Positions 44,863 through 54,862 of a stretch of DNA of 64,000 nt are shown one piece after another (position 1 is the stretch's first letter; every line of letters starts with the position of its first letter). This DNA is from Rhodococcus sp. 105337. GTDB taxonomy: Bacteria; Actinomycetota; Actinomycetes; Mycobacteriales; Mycobacteriaceae. The notes below the pieces were generated by a model that did not search any database, was not told where the DNA came from, and worked only from the letters and a program-made list of their open reading frames with translations. The DNA is taken from positions 558,001 through 622,000 of the forward strand of contig NZ_JABAGQ010000001.1 in assembly GCF_012844225.1 (NCBI RefSeq), given 5' to 3'. A program made the position numbers and the translations under genes.

Positions 44863-46416
44863 GTGCTGAGGTCCTATCGAGCCGTCGCCGCGACACTGCG
44901 TAGTCGCTGGCCGCTCTATATGGCCTCGATGGGCGCCTCCAACCTGTTCGGCGCCATGCTGGTGTTCGCGTTCGTGCGGTACGGCGTTCCGTTCGCGGAC
45001 GACGACTTCGACACCGTCGACCGGGTTCAGAACTTCACCGTGTTCGCGGTGTACCTCGTCTTCGCCGGCATCGTGAGTCTCACCGCTGCGGCGCTGATGC
45101 TTCGTTCGGTGGTGCGCTGGCAACTCCGCGGTGGCCCGCCCACCCGGTCCGAGCAGATGGCGGCACTGCACGCGCCGTTGCGTCAGGCGATCGTGCACCT
45201 CGGACTGTGGTTGCTCGGCGGCGTCTTGTTCGTGTTCCTCACCGCCGGGGAGACGCCTTCCCTCGCCGTCGCGGTCGCGATCACCGTGGCGATGGCCGCG
45301 ACGAGCACGTTCGGGTTCACCTACATGCTCGGCGAGCGGATTCTGCGCCCCGTCGCGGCCCGTGCACTGAGCGAAGGCAACTTCGATCGCACCATGGCTC
45401 CGGGCGTCGGCACCCGTCTCGCGATGACGTGGGGACTGGGCACCTTGATGCCCGTCGCGGGGATCGTCCTGCTGTGCGTCACCCAGATCACCACCGACTC
45501 CGCGTTCTCGTCCGACGCACTCGCCTACGCGGTACTCGCGCTTGCGGTCACGTCCATCCTGCTGGCCCTCGTGCTGTCGTTGCTGACCTCGGCGCAGATC
45601 TCCGACCCGATCAAGCAGTTGCGCTGGGCGATCGAACGCGTGCAGCGCGGCGCGTCGGCCGTGCAGGTGGAGGTGTTCGACGGCAGCGAGATCGGACGCC
45701 TGCAAGTGGGCTTCAACCGGATGATGGCGGAGGCCGACGAGCGCCGCCGGCTCCGCGAGTTGTTCGGTCAGCACGTCGGTGAAGACGTGGCCCGGCGGGC
45801 ACTGCAGTACGGCACCGAACTCGGCGGTGAGACCCGCTACGTGGCCGTGCTGTTCGTGGACATGGTGGGGTCGACCGCCACCGCGGCCGAGCGTCCTCCC
45901 AACGAGGTCGTCGATCTCCTCAACGAGTTCTTCCGGGTCGTGGTGGAGGTCGTCGATCGGCACCACGGCTTCGTCAACAAGTTCATGGGCGACGCCGCCC
46001 TGGTGATTTTCGGGGCGCCTCTCGACCGGCCCGATGCACCCACCGCTGCGCTGGGTGCAGCACGCGAACTGCGCTTCGCGCTCGACGACATCACCGGTCT
46101 CGACGTCGGTATCGGTGTCTCGGCCGGACTCGCGGTGGCAGGAAACATCGGCGCGGCCGAACGCTTCGAATACACCGTCATCGGCGACCCGGTCAACGAG
46201 GCGTCGCGCCTGACGGAACTGGCCAAGCTCCGTCCGAGCCGCGTTCTCGCGTCGTCGAGCGCCCTCTATTTCGCCGACGACGACGAGCGTGGGCACTGGG
46301 AACTCGGCGACGAGGTGCAGCTTCGCGGGCGGCGCAGGGTCACGCAGCTCGCCTCGCCCGTCCATTATCCGAGCGGGCCGCGTCCGGGTGACGACTCTGC
46401 GGATCGGGTGGGTTAG
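44863..46416 (+). CDS. class III adenylate cyclase with HAMP domain
   Basis: A 517-residue membrane cyclase making cAMP. Six membrane helices fill residues ~10-245, followed by a HAMP linker (~245-300, SDPIKQLRWAIERVQRGASA) and a catalytic domain (~325-490). All usual catalytic residues are visible: metal-binding Asp333 and Asp377, substrate-specifying Lys373 (NKFMGDAA) and Asp442, and transition-state Asn445 and Arg449 (GDPVNEASR). It should therefore be an active homodimeric adenylyl cyclase. The layout matches the M. tuberculosis Rv1318c-Rv1320c/Rv3645 type. The start is GTG at 44863. The signal sensed by the membrane part is unknown. It lies between two envelope-linked genes. Confidence 0.9.
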   Translation: MLRSYRAVAATLRSRWPLYMASMGASNLFGAMLVFAFVRYGVPFADDDFDTVDRVQNFTVFAVYLVFAGIVSLTAAALMLRSVVRWQLRGGPPTRSEQMAALHAPLRQAIVHLGLWLLGGVLFVFLTAGETPSLAVAVAITVAMAATSTFGFTYMLGERILRPVAARALSEGNFDRTMAPGVGTRLAMTWGLGTLMPVAGIVLLCVTQITTDSAFSSDALAYAVLALAVTSILLALVLSLLTSAQISDPIKQLRWAIERVQRGASAVQVEVFDGSEIGRLQVGFNRMMAEADERRRLRELFGQHVGEDVARRALQYGTELGGETRYVAVLFVDMVGSTATAAERPPNEVVDLLNEFFRVVVEVVDRHHGFVNKFMGDAALVIFGAPLDRPDAPTAALGAARELRFALDDITGLDVGIGVSAGLAVAGNIGAAERFEYTVIGDPVNEASRLTELAKLRPSRVLASSSALYFADDDERGHWELGDEVQLRGRRRVTQLASPVHYPSGPRPGDDSADRVG

Positions 46417-46478
46417 CACAGGGAGGTACGTCACGGGCGGACGCTAATTGCGGCACCTACATACCTGCGTCGGTTACG

Positions 46479-47618
46479 GTGAATGGCGTGGCGCAGCCGC
46501 AGGACGACCTCTCTGGCCCCGACGCCACACCGCGCCGGGGCCGTTTCCTGTGGATCAAATGGCTGGTCGCGGCGGCTCTGATCGCGTTGCTCACCGCCGA
46601 AGCCATCTACCTGTGGCCCACGATGAGCGATTCCTGGAAAGCGCTCACCGGCATCCACTGGGGCTGGTTCGCAGCGTGTGTCGCCGCTCAGATGATCTCC
46701 CTGAGCGGTTTCGCGGGAGTCCAGCAGCAGCTGTTGCACGCCGGCGGTGTGCGAGTAGGTCACTTCCGCTCGGCATCGGTGATCTACGGCAGTACCGCCA
46801 TGGCGGTCACGCTGCCGGCAGGCCCGGTGTTCTCGACCGCGTTCACCTACAGGCAGACCCGCAAGTGGGGCGCGACCCCCGTGGTGGCGTCCTGGCAGCT
46901 CGCGGTATCCGGCGTCATCGCGGCGGCCACGCTGGCCTCCGTCGGGGTCGCGGGAGCGTTCGCGGTGGGCACGCGGATCAGTCCGGTGACGCTGGTCCTG
47001 TCGCTGGCGGGCCTCATCGCCATGTTCTACGGGCTGCGGTATGTCGCCCGTAACCCGTCGTCGATCGAGGCAGCCGGCACCTGGGTGCTCACCCGTGTCA
47101 ACAGGGTGTCCGGAAAGCCCGCGGATACCGGCTTCGGCCTCTTCGATCGGGTGCTCGCCCAACTCGAGGCTGTCGAACTCGCGCGACGCGACGCAGTCGC
47201 GGCGATCGCGTGGTCGGCCGTGCACCGGGTCTTCGATGTCGCATGCCTCGGTCTCGCGTGCTGGGCGGTGGGAGGTTCCCCGTCGCTCGCAGGTCTGTGC
47301 ATCGCGTTCGCCGCTGCCAAGGCGGTGGGCAGCGTGCCGTTGGCGCCCGGCGGGCTGGGGTTCGTCGACGGAACTCTGATCGCCACGCTCACCGCGGCGG
47401 GTCTGACCGCTCCCCAGTCGCTGGCCGCGGTGTTCGTGTACCGCGCGGTGAGTTTCGGTTTCGTCGCGCTCACCGGCTGGGGCACGATCGCGGCGATGTA
47501 CCGCGGGGGCAACGCGGGTGAGGACATCGACCCTGCCGCCGAACGTGAGGAACAGGATCGCAGCGCCGTCGCGCGGCGGCGTAAGCCCGCGGACACCTCG
47601 GACACCGACCTTCTGTGA
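46479..47618 (+). CDS. YbhN/UPF0104 family membrane protein (Rv0204c-like)
   Basis: A 379-residue protein with about eight membrane helices of the lysylphosphatidylglycerol-synthase membrane-domain/YbhN family. Helices include WIKWLVAAALIALLTAEAIYL and IAWSAVHRVFDVACLGLACW, and the family motif VPLAPGGLGFVDGTLIATL is present. The C-terminal tail is highly charged and cytoplasmic. It has no aminoacyl-transferase domain, so it is not an MprF enzyme; such proteins may move lipids. GTG codons at 46479 and 46488 both could start it. It corresponds in place to Rv0204c near mmpL3. The transported substrate is unknown. Confidence 0.8.
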   Translation: MNGVAQPQDDLSGPDATPRRGRFLWIKWLVAAALIALLTAEAIYLWPTMSDSWKALTGIHWGWFAACVAAQMISLSGFAGVQQQLLHAGGVRVGHFRSASVIYGSTAMAVTLPAGPVFSTAFTYRQTRKWGATPVVASWQLAVSGVIAAATLASVGVAGAFAVGTRISPVTLVLSLAGLIAMFYGLRYVARNPSSIEAAGTWVLTRVNRVSGKPADTGFGLFDRVLAQLEAVELARRDAVAAIAWSAVHRVFDVACLGLACWAVGGSPSLAGLCIAFAAAKAVGSVPLAPGGLGFVDGTLIATLTAAGLTAPQSLAAVFVYRAVSFGFVALTGWGTIAAMYRGGNAGEDIDPAAEREEQDRSAVARRRKPADTSDTDLL

Positions 47619-47634
47619 TCTGCGCCACCAAGTA

Positions 47635-47648
47635 GTTGCGCGCGCAAC
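47635..47648. promoter_or_regulatory. perfect palindrome upstream of yceI
   Basis: GTTGCGCGCGCAAC is a 14-bp perfect palindrome, extendable imperfectly to AAGTAGTTGCGC/GCGCAACAAAGT. It resembles a MarR-type operator in size. It lies 63 bp before the yceI start. Confidence 0.5.
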
Positions 47649-47676
47649 AAAGTCGTGTCATGGTTGCCGCATCAAG

Positions 47677-47688
47677 TTGAAGTTTCAA
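47677..47688. promoter_or_regulatory. second inverted repeat upstream of yceI
   Basis: TTGAA-GT-TTCAA, ending 22 bp before the yceI ATG, thus near the expected promoter or leader. It may be a second operator. Confidence 0.4.
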
Positions 47689-47710
47689 TAATCTACGAGG
47701 AGACAACGCG

Positions 47711-48265
47711 ATGACGACCGCCACCACCACCTTTCCCGGCCTCACCACAGGGATCTGGGCCCTCGATCCGGTCCACTCCAACGTCGGCTTCACCGTCCGG
47801 CACCTCATGGTGAGCAAGGTGCGCGGAAGCTTCGAGAGCTTCTCCGGCGCGATCACCGTCGCCGAGGACGGCACCGCATCGGTTCGCGCCGACATCGACG
47901 TCGCGTCGATCAGCACCAAGAACGCCGATCGCGACGCCCACATCCGGTCGGCCGACTTCTTCGACGCCGAGCAGTTCCCCGTCGCGACCTTCGTCTCCAC
48001 CGGTGTCCGCGCGGACGGCGACGACTACATCGTCGACGGCGACTTCACGCTCCGCGGCGTCACCAAGCCGGTCGAGCTGCGCCTCGAGTACAACGGCGTC
48101 AACGCCGGAATGGGCAACGGCCCGGTCGCCGGGTTCGACGCCACGACCGTGATCAACCGCAAGGACTTCGGCATCTCCATCGACATGCCGCTCGAGGGCG
48201 GCGGCGCCGTCGTCGGCGACAAGATCACTCTCCACCTCGAGATCGAGGCCGGCCTGCAGGCCTGA
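47711..48265 (+). CDS. YceI-family lipocalin-like protein
   Basis: A 184-residue protein with the YceI eight-stranded barrel that binds long isoprenoid or lipid chains. Typical motifs are WALDPVHSNVGFTVRHLMVSKVRGSFESF, ASISTKNADRDAHIRSADFFDAEQFP and NRKDFGISIDMPLEGGGAVVGDKITL. It has no signal peptide, so it should be cytoplasmic, unlike the periplasmic E. coli protein. GAGGAGAC precedes the ATG at 47711. Two palindromes just upstream suggest control by a dimeric regulator. The ligand is unknown; polyprenoids such as ubiquinone or menaquinone precursors are known for relatives. Confidence 0.88.
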   Translation: MTTATTTFPGLTTGIWALDPVHSNVGFTVRHLMVSKVRGSFESFSGAITVAEDGTASVRADIDVASISTKNADRDAHIRSADFFDAEQFPVATFVSTGVRADGDDYIVDGDFTLRGVTKPVELRLEYNGVNAGMGNGPVAGFDATTVINRKDFGISIDMPLEGGGAVVGDKITLHLEIEAGLQA

Positions 48266-48296
48266 TCCCCCCGACATCTCCCGCGCCATCGCCCTC

Positions 48297-48324
48297 GGGC
48301 GTCCCTCCGCACGGAGGGGCGCCC
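48297..48324. terminator. hairpin terminator downstream of yceI
   Basis: GGGCG-T-CCCTCCG, CA loop, CGGAGGG-G-CGCCC: a 12-pair stem with one mismatch, 31 bp after the yceI stop. Confidence 0.75.
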
Positions 48325-48368
48325 GTCGGTGCATTCGGACACGTTCGCCACGGCGCTACCCTGAAGCC

Positions 48369-48749
48369 GTGAAAAAGTACGCCCCCGCGCTGGTTGCCGA
48401 CGTGGTCCTGATCCTCGTGTTCGCAGCCCTCGGCCGATCCAGCCACGAAGAAGTCCTCGATCTCGTCGGCCTGGCACGCACCGCGTGGCCGTTCCTCGGC
48501 GGGCTGACCGTCGGCTGGTTCCTCGTCGCGTGGCTCTACCGCGACAAGTTCGACGCGTTCGCCGCAGCACCCACCGGCCTTCTCGTCTGGGTGAGCACGC
48601 TTGTCGGCGGCATGCTGCTCCGCGCGGCGACCGGTCAGGGAACCGCCACCGCCTTCATTCTCGTCGCCACCGGCTTCCTCGGCGTGACTCTGATCGGCTG
48701 GCGACTTCTCGCCCGTGTGGTCCGACGGTCCGATTCTCGGGTCGCGTGA
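48369..48749 (+). CDS. DUF3054 membrane protein
   Basis: A 126-residue protein with four membrane helices (starting KKYAPALVADVVLILVFAALG; then WPFLGGLTVGWFLVAWLY; LLVWVSTLVGGMLLRAAT; ATAFILVATGFLGVTLIGWRLL). The G-R-x-SHEE segment after helix 1 is the typical DUF3054 feature. The GTG at 48369 begins just after the terminator of yceI. No function is established for the family; it stands alone on this strand ahead of the peptide transporter. Confidence 0.78.
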   Translation: MKKYAPALVADVVLILVFAALGRSSHEEVLDLVGLARTAWPFLGGLTVGWFLVAWLYRDKFDAFAAAPTGLLVWVSTLVGGMLLRAATGQGTATAFILVATGFLGVTLIGWRLLARVVRRSDSRVA

Positions 48750-48817
48750 GAACAACCACTGTGTGATTTTTCGAGATCGATTGGCTCGAGGGTGTCCCAC
48801 GGTGAAACAGTGGATAT

Positions 48818-50284
<1,467 letters not shown>

Positions 50285-50296
50285 GTGCCGCCCGGA

Positions 50297-50354
50297 GGTC
50301 TCGCCGCGTTGCCACGGACGCGGTTCACGTGAGCGCGAGCCACGCGGCGAGACC
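50297..50354. terminator. probable terminator, long-loop inverted repeat
   Basis: Perfect 13-bp arms GGTCTCGCCGCGT (50297-50309) and ACGCGGCGAGACC (50342-50354), with a 32-base loop. The right arm is inside the 3' end of the convergent TSUP gene. Confidence 0.5.
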
Positions 50355-51062
50355 GAATCCTGCCGTCGCGACACCTACGCGAAGCGCGGTCGGCGGGATC
50401 CGCGCGACGAGCGGGGGTCCGCACCAGCCGCCGGCGAACGCGCCGAGAGCCATCGCGAGGGCCGCCGGCCAGTGCACCGGCCCGAACACGGCGAATCCGA
50501 TCGCGGCGACAAGGTTTGCGGTACCGAGCAGATAACTCTTGAGAATGCTGGCCCGCCATATGCTCTCGGACGTGCAGATCAACGTCACCGCCAGAATCAT
50601 GACGCCGGCGCCCGCACCGAAGTAGCCGCCGTATACGGCCACGACGAACAACGCAGCGGCGTACGCACGCGGCAGGTCGCGGCCGCGCGCCAAGGCGCGG
50701 ATACGGGGCTGAAGCAGCAATGCGAGCGAGGCGAGTGCCACCAGATACGGCACGACCGCCTCGAACGAACCGGCCGGTGCGACGAGCAGCACCCCGGCTC
50801 CGATGGCGCCGCCCAGCGCGGCGTAGGCCGTCCACCTCCACACCCGTGGCCCGGTATTAACGACTTCACGGACGGAGTTCGTGAGCGCTCCGACGCCGAC
50901 GCCGACCATCGCGACCGTGTTCGTGACGTTCGCCGCGACCGGCGGCAAACCGACGGCGAGCAGTGCCGGATACGACACCAATGATGCGAGCCCCGAGACG
51001 AATCCGACCACTCCTGCGAAGAAGCCCGCAACCACGAGCAGCAGCAGTTCCAGGACCGTCAC
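50325..51062 (-). CDS. TSUP (TauE/SafE) family permease
   Basis: A 245-residue membrane protein with about eight helices. It begins LLLLVVAGFFAGVVGFVSGLASLVSYPALLAVGLPPVAANVTNTVAMV, the duplicated TSUP signature, and the second half repeats it (YGGYFGAGAGVMILAV, and ASILKSYLLGTANLVAAIGF). TSUP proteins move sulfite, organosulfonates or related anions, usually by export. The start is GTG at 51062. No sulfur-oxidation genes are adjacent; the cysK-cysE operon is 18 kb away. The substrate is unassigned. Confidence 0.85.
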   Translation of the reverse strand: MTVLELLLLVVAGFFAGVVGFVSGLASLVSYPALLAVGLPPVAANVTNTVAMVGVGVGALTNSVREVVNTGPRVWRWTAYAALGGAIGAGVLLVAPAGSFEAVVPYLVALASLALLLQPRIRALARGRDLPRAYAAALFVVAVYGGYFGAGAGVMILAVTLICTSESIWRASILKSYLLGTANLVAAIGFAVFGPVHWPAALAMALGAFAGGWCGPPLVARIPPTALRVGVATAGFGLAAWLALT

Positions 51063-51123
51063 GATCGCCGAACCTACCGCCTGCCGCCCCCGGGCGCCCG
51101 GACCGGCGTTTCGCCGGGCGAGG

Positions 51124-52806
51124 TCAGAAAGCCTCGTCGGGCTGCGCGAGTTTGCTGAGGAATGTATCCGCGACCGTGATCGCCCGGTCTCCTCCGTCGG
51201 CGTCGGCGACGAATACCGCGAAGGCGATATCGCCGCTGTAACCGTAGAACCACCGGTCGTCCCCGCTCGCGGCGGCGACTCCCGACAGTCCCGCGTGCTT
51301 ACGCAGGAAGGACGCTGGTCCCTTCTGTACGTTGTCGGCCATCATGCCGCGCAGGGCGTCGACGACGTGCGGGGGCAACGCGTCGACCGGGTCGTTGATC
51401 GTCGCGGGCTGACCCTGCACGATCGACGGCGCCACAGCCTCGCCGCGCGCAACGGAGGCGGCCAGAACAGCTGCTCCGAGGGGGCTGATCAGCGCGTCGT
51501 CGTTATCGGATCCGGCGAACTGCACCACTCCGGATCGTGTGTTGCCGATCTGGCTGGTCTCGAAATCGAAGCCGGGCACGCTGACGTCGAGGCCGAGTCC
51601 GAGCCGGCGGGCCGTCTCTGCGAGATCTTCCGAGCTCACATCGGCGCCGTCGATGCCCTTGTCGAGTCCGGCGGCCAACCGGACCGGGTCGAGCGTGCCT
51701 CCGGCCGGGTACATGCCGTGGGTCGCGACCGGACCGAGTTCCATCGCCCAGTTGTTCACGTCGGCAGCGAGGACGCCGCCCGTGGACGGCTGGATCGCGA
51801 CGAGCGCGGTGGGCGTTCCCGTGGTGACCACCGCTTCCTTCGCGGCAAGCTGCACCTTCGAGTCCACCATGGCATTGAGGTCCGGGGGCGGCGGCCCCTG
51901 GAAGCCCGCAACCTGGATCGGACCCTCCTCGGGATCTTCGAGGGTGACCGCCCAACCCGCGGTACGGTCGCGTTCGAGTTGCCACGCCGAGCGCAGCGTA
52001 TCGAGCAACGGCGTGGAGATCCGTCGATCGGCACTGATCAGCGTGGGAGTCTGGATCACTTCGACACCGGGGATCGACTCGATGTCGCTCCCGAGGAACT
52101 GATAGTCCTGGTCTCGCAGTTTGACGGCGGTGATCCGGTTGCCGGGGTCGTTCGCGAGCCGGTCCTGCATCAGTTGCGCGGTGATGACCGGCGCGACAGG
52201 TGCGAGCACCTCGGCCAGCCGGGTCGTGGTCGCGCCGGGGTCGGGCATGGCGGCGGGATCGAGCACGACGGCGTTGATCGTCTGTTCCTCCATGAGGAGG
52301 CGGCCCGTGCGGTCGAAGATCTTCGGGGGCGCGGCGTCAGTGCGGACGTGGTGAACGGTTCGTCCGCCGCCGAGGTCGGGCACGATGATGTCCGGGTCCC
52401 ACGACACTCGCCAGCCCACGCCGAGTTTCCTGACCGCACCGTCGACCTGGTAGCCCCAGTCCATGCCCTCGCCGAAATTCCAGGCGGCGGAGAGCGTGAA
52501 ATACCCGGACTCACTGTTCAGTTCGACGAACTGCGAGACCTCGTAGTCGACCGTGCCGTCGGACAGGCCGTCGAACATCTGCCCGATGGTGCTTTCTGCT
52601 GCGCTCGGGTACGACGTGAGCGAGGCCGCTGAGGCAGGGTCACGGGCGTCGAGAGCGGCGACGAAATCGTCGACCAGGCCACGCGCGTCGGTCCGTGAGC
52701 CGTTGACCACGAAGGCAGTGACCGCCACGGCGACAACCAGAACGACGACCGCTGTGAGGGCGAGCACGCGCATCCGCCCCCTGCGCCGCCACTCACGAAA
52801 TCCCAT
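51124..52806 (-). CDS. catalytically dead penicillin-binding-protein paralogue (pseudo-transpeptidase)
   Basis: A 560-residue membrane-anchored protein. One N-terminal helix (residues ~15-35) is followed by a MecA_N/NTF2-like domain (~40-150), a dimerisation-type domain, and a transpeptidase-like fold. It aligns throughout with the PBP-lipo gene just upstream, but all three catalytic motifs are lost. STFK is GTLD (Gly370 for the nucleophile, Asp373 for the Lys). The segment with S-x-N is deleted, and KTG is replaced by the run LSGVAAASGDD. Fold landmarks such as VAIQPSTGGVLA and IAFAVFVADADGG remain. The frame is intact, so it is kept as a protein. Probably a scaffold or regulatory partner; beta-lactam binding is not expected. 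Confidence 0.85.
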   Translation of the reverse strand: MGFREWRRRGRMRVLALTAVVVLVVAVAVTAFVVNGSRTDARGLVDDFVAALDARDPASAASLTSYPSAAESTIGQMFDGLSDGTVDYEVSQFVELNSESGYFTLSAAWNFGEGMDWGYQVDGAVRKLGVGWRVSWDPDIIVPDLGGGRTVHHVRTDAAPPKIFDRTGRLLMEEQTINAVVLDPAAMPDPGATTTRLAEVLAPVAPVITAQLMQDRLANDPGNRITAVKLRDQDYQFLGSDIESIPGVEVIQTPTLISADRRISTPLLDTLRSAWQLERDRTAGWAVTLEDPEEGPIQVAGFQGPPPPDLNAMVDSKVQLAAKEAVVTTGTPTALVAIQPSTGGVLAADVNNWAMELGPVATHGMYPAGGTLDPVRLAAGLDKGIDGADVSSEDLAETARRLGLGLDVSVPGFDFETSQIGNTRSGVVQFAGSDNDDALISPLGAAVLAASVARGEAVAPSIVQGQPATINDPVDALPPHVVDALRGMMADNVQKGPASFLRKHAGLSGVAAASGDDRWFYGYSGDIAFAVFVADADGGDRAITVADTFLSKLAQPDEAF

Positions 52807-52887
52807 GACAACCAACCTTCACTTCAGCCACAGGAGGAACAAGCACGGCGTGCCTACGAACGAATCACAATTACGCCACACGTCCGA

Positions 52888-54660
52888 TTACCCCCTCAAC
52901 CACCTGCCGGCGGCTTCGACTGCGGGAGCCGAACCGTTCGCCCCTGCCACGAACACTGCGAAGGCCAGATTATCGCGTGATCCGACGAACCATCCGTGCG
53001 CCCCGTCGTTTTCACCGTACTCTGCGGTCCCGGTCTTACCCGTCAGATCGGGGATGTCTCGCAACATACTCGCTGTACCGCCGGTTATCGTCTCGCGCAT
53101 CATGGTTCGCAGCGCAGCGGTCACTTCGGCCGGTGCCGGAGCGATTTCCTCGTCCACGTTCGTCGCACTCCCCTCGACGAGTACCGGCAGCGGAGCGCTC
53201 CCGTTCGCCACGGCCGCCGCGACGAGGGCCATACCGAAGGGTGTCGCGGTGACCTGTCCCTGTCCGATCGCCGATTCGACGAGGGCTGCGGGAGTGTCCG
53301 TTTCCGGTACCGATCCGGTGACGGTCACAAGTCCGGGCGTGACATAGTCGGCGCCGAGCCCGAACTGACGAGCCGCGTCCGTCAGTGCGGTCGGAGGCAG
53401 GTTCACGGCGAGCTGTCCCATCGTGGTGTTGCACGAGAACGCGAACGCTGTGTGCAACGGCACCGCCCCCAGATCGAAGCTCTCGTCGTTCGGGATCGTG
53501 CGGTCCTCGATCGTCGCCACTCCCGGACACGGCAGGACCGTGTCCGGGTCCGCGAGCCCGGCCTGAAGCGCAGCCGAGGTGGTGACGACCTTGAAGGTGG
53601 AGCCCGGCGGATACAGGCCGGTGAGCGCGAGCGGACCTTCGCGGTCGGCGGCGGCGTTCTGCGCGATCGTGCGCACTGCGCCCGTCGAGGGCTCGATGCC
53701 GACGATCACCGCGGGAGTGTCGAGGGAGGCGAGCGCAGCTTCCGCCCCGATCTGCAATTGCGGATCGATCGTGGTGGACAGGTCGGGCGCCTCGGGCCCT
53801 GTCTCGCCGGCCACCTGCTGCGCGGTCCCGTCCGGCTCGACCCGCTGGACCACCCACCCCGCGGATTCGGCCTGTCCCTGTTCCCACAACTCCACCAGGC
53901 CGGACCACACCGGCGAGGCCAGCGCCCGGTCTGCGACCAGCAATCTCGATTGCGGAACGAGCGTGACGCCGGGCAGGGCGGTCAGCTGCTGCTCGATCGG
54001 AGCCAGGTCGTCCTCGCGCAGCGAGATCGCGGTCAGCGACTGTCCGGGCGCTTTCGCCCGATCGGCGGCGAGAGACTCTGCGGTGATCGTCGGCGCAACG
54101 GGCGCGAGCAGCGGTGCGACTGCCGCGGGGTCGGCGTTCGCATCGAGATTCACCACCGTGATGACCTGCTCGCTGAACAGGGTGCCGCCCGCCCGGTCGT
54201 AGATCGTCGGCGGCGCACCCGCAGTGGTCACCAGACGCACTGCTGCCCCGTCCGCGAGTTCCGGGGAGAGCACAGCCGGATCCCAGCGCACTCTCCACGA
54301 GTCGGAGTCCTCCACAGCCGACCCCGTCGTCCGGTACGCCCAGTCGCGTCCCTCCCCGAAATTCCACGAGACATCGAGGTCGAAGGTGTTGCCGTCGCCC
54401 GTGCCCGCAACGCCGACCACCGGATCGCTGGTGCCGAGGCCGTCGAACATGCCGGTGATCGCGGCGGCCGCGGCCTGCGGGTCGGTGGTGAGCGCGGCCG
54501 CTGCCTGCACATCGCCCGCGTCGAGCGCGGATGCGAACTCCGCGGCCACCGTCTCGGGCTGGTCCGGCCCCAACAAGCCGCATCCGGCTGTCACGAGCAC
54601 GAGGATCGGTGCCACGCCTGCGGAAACCCACTGCCGTCGAATACGCACGACGTCGATCAT
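52888..54660 (-). CDS. lipoprotein class B penicillin-binding protein (PBP-lipo)
   Basis: A 590-residue D,D-transpeptidase cross-linking peptidoglycan outside the membrane. The signal peptide ends VLVTAGCG, a lipobox, so Cys27 is the probable lipid anchor. A MecA_N/NTF2-like domain (~35-145) and a dimerisation domain precede the transpeptidase domain (~310-585). Active-site motifs are complete: Ser354-x-x-Lys357 (STFK), Ser409-x-Asn411 (SCN) and Lys542-Thr-Gly (KTG). Length and layout fit M. tuberculosis PBP-lipo (Rv2864c). It is transcribed first, 81 bp ahead of its dead paralogue, and is divergent from the ABC-F gene. The ATG at 54660 starts the signal peptide. Confidence 0.9.
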   Translation of the reverse strand: MIDVVRIRRQWVSAGVAPILVLVTAGCGLLGPDQPETVAAEFASALDAGDVQAAAALTTDPQAAAAAITGMFDGLGTSDPVVGVAGTGDGNTFDLDVSWNFGEGRDWAYRTTGSAVEDSDSWRVRWDPAVLSPELADGAAVRLVTTAGAPPTIYDRAGGTLFSEQVITVVNLDANADPAAVAPLLAPVAPTITAESLAADRAKAPGQSLTAISLREDDLAPIEQQLTALPGVTLVPQSRLLVADRALASPVWSGLVELWEQGQAESAGWVVQRVEPDGTAQQVAGETGPEAPDLSTTIDPQLQIGAEAALASLDTPAVIVGIEPSTGAVRTIAQNAAADREGPLALTGLYPPGSTFKVVTTSAALQAGLADPDTVLPCPGVATIEDRTIPNDESFDLGAVPLHTAFAFSCNTTMGQLAVNLPPTALTDAARQFGLGADYVTPGLVTVTGSVPETDTPAALVESAIGQGQVTATPFGMALVAAAVANGSAPLPVLVEGSATNVDEEIAPAPAEVTAALRTMMRETITGGTASMLRDIPDLTGKTGTAEYGENDGAHGWFVGSRDNLAFAVFVAGANGSAPAVEAAGRWLRG

Positions 54661-54862
54661 GCCCAAATTCTCGACGACGTGCCGGACAGTGCGCGCCGCC
54701 GGGAGCGTCGGGGAGGTGTCGATATTCGGTTGCACGACCGTCGTCACACGACCTACCGTGGTACTCGGCCCTGTCACCGAACGAGTGGAGAACTGCGTTG
54801 CTCCGGTAGTGGTTGTCGACCACGCGGCACACCCGCGATCGATCCACCTTTCAGGAGCACTC

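Noticed and set aside
51124-52806. Annotating the second PBP as a pseudogene
   Set aside because: The reading frame is complete, the fold core is preserved and no frameshift or nonsense codon is seen, so a pseudoenzyme is the better reading.
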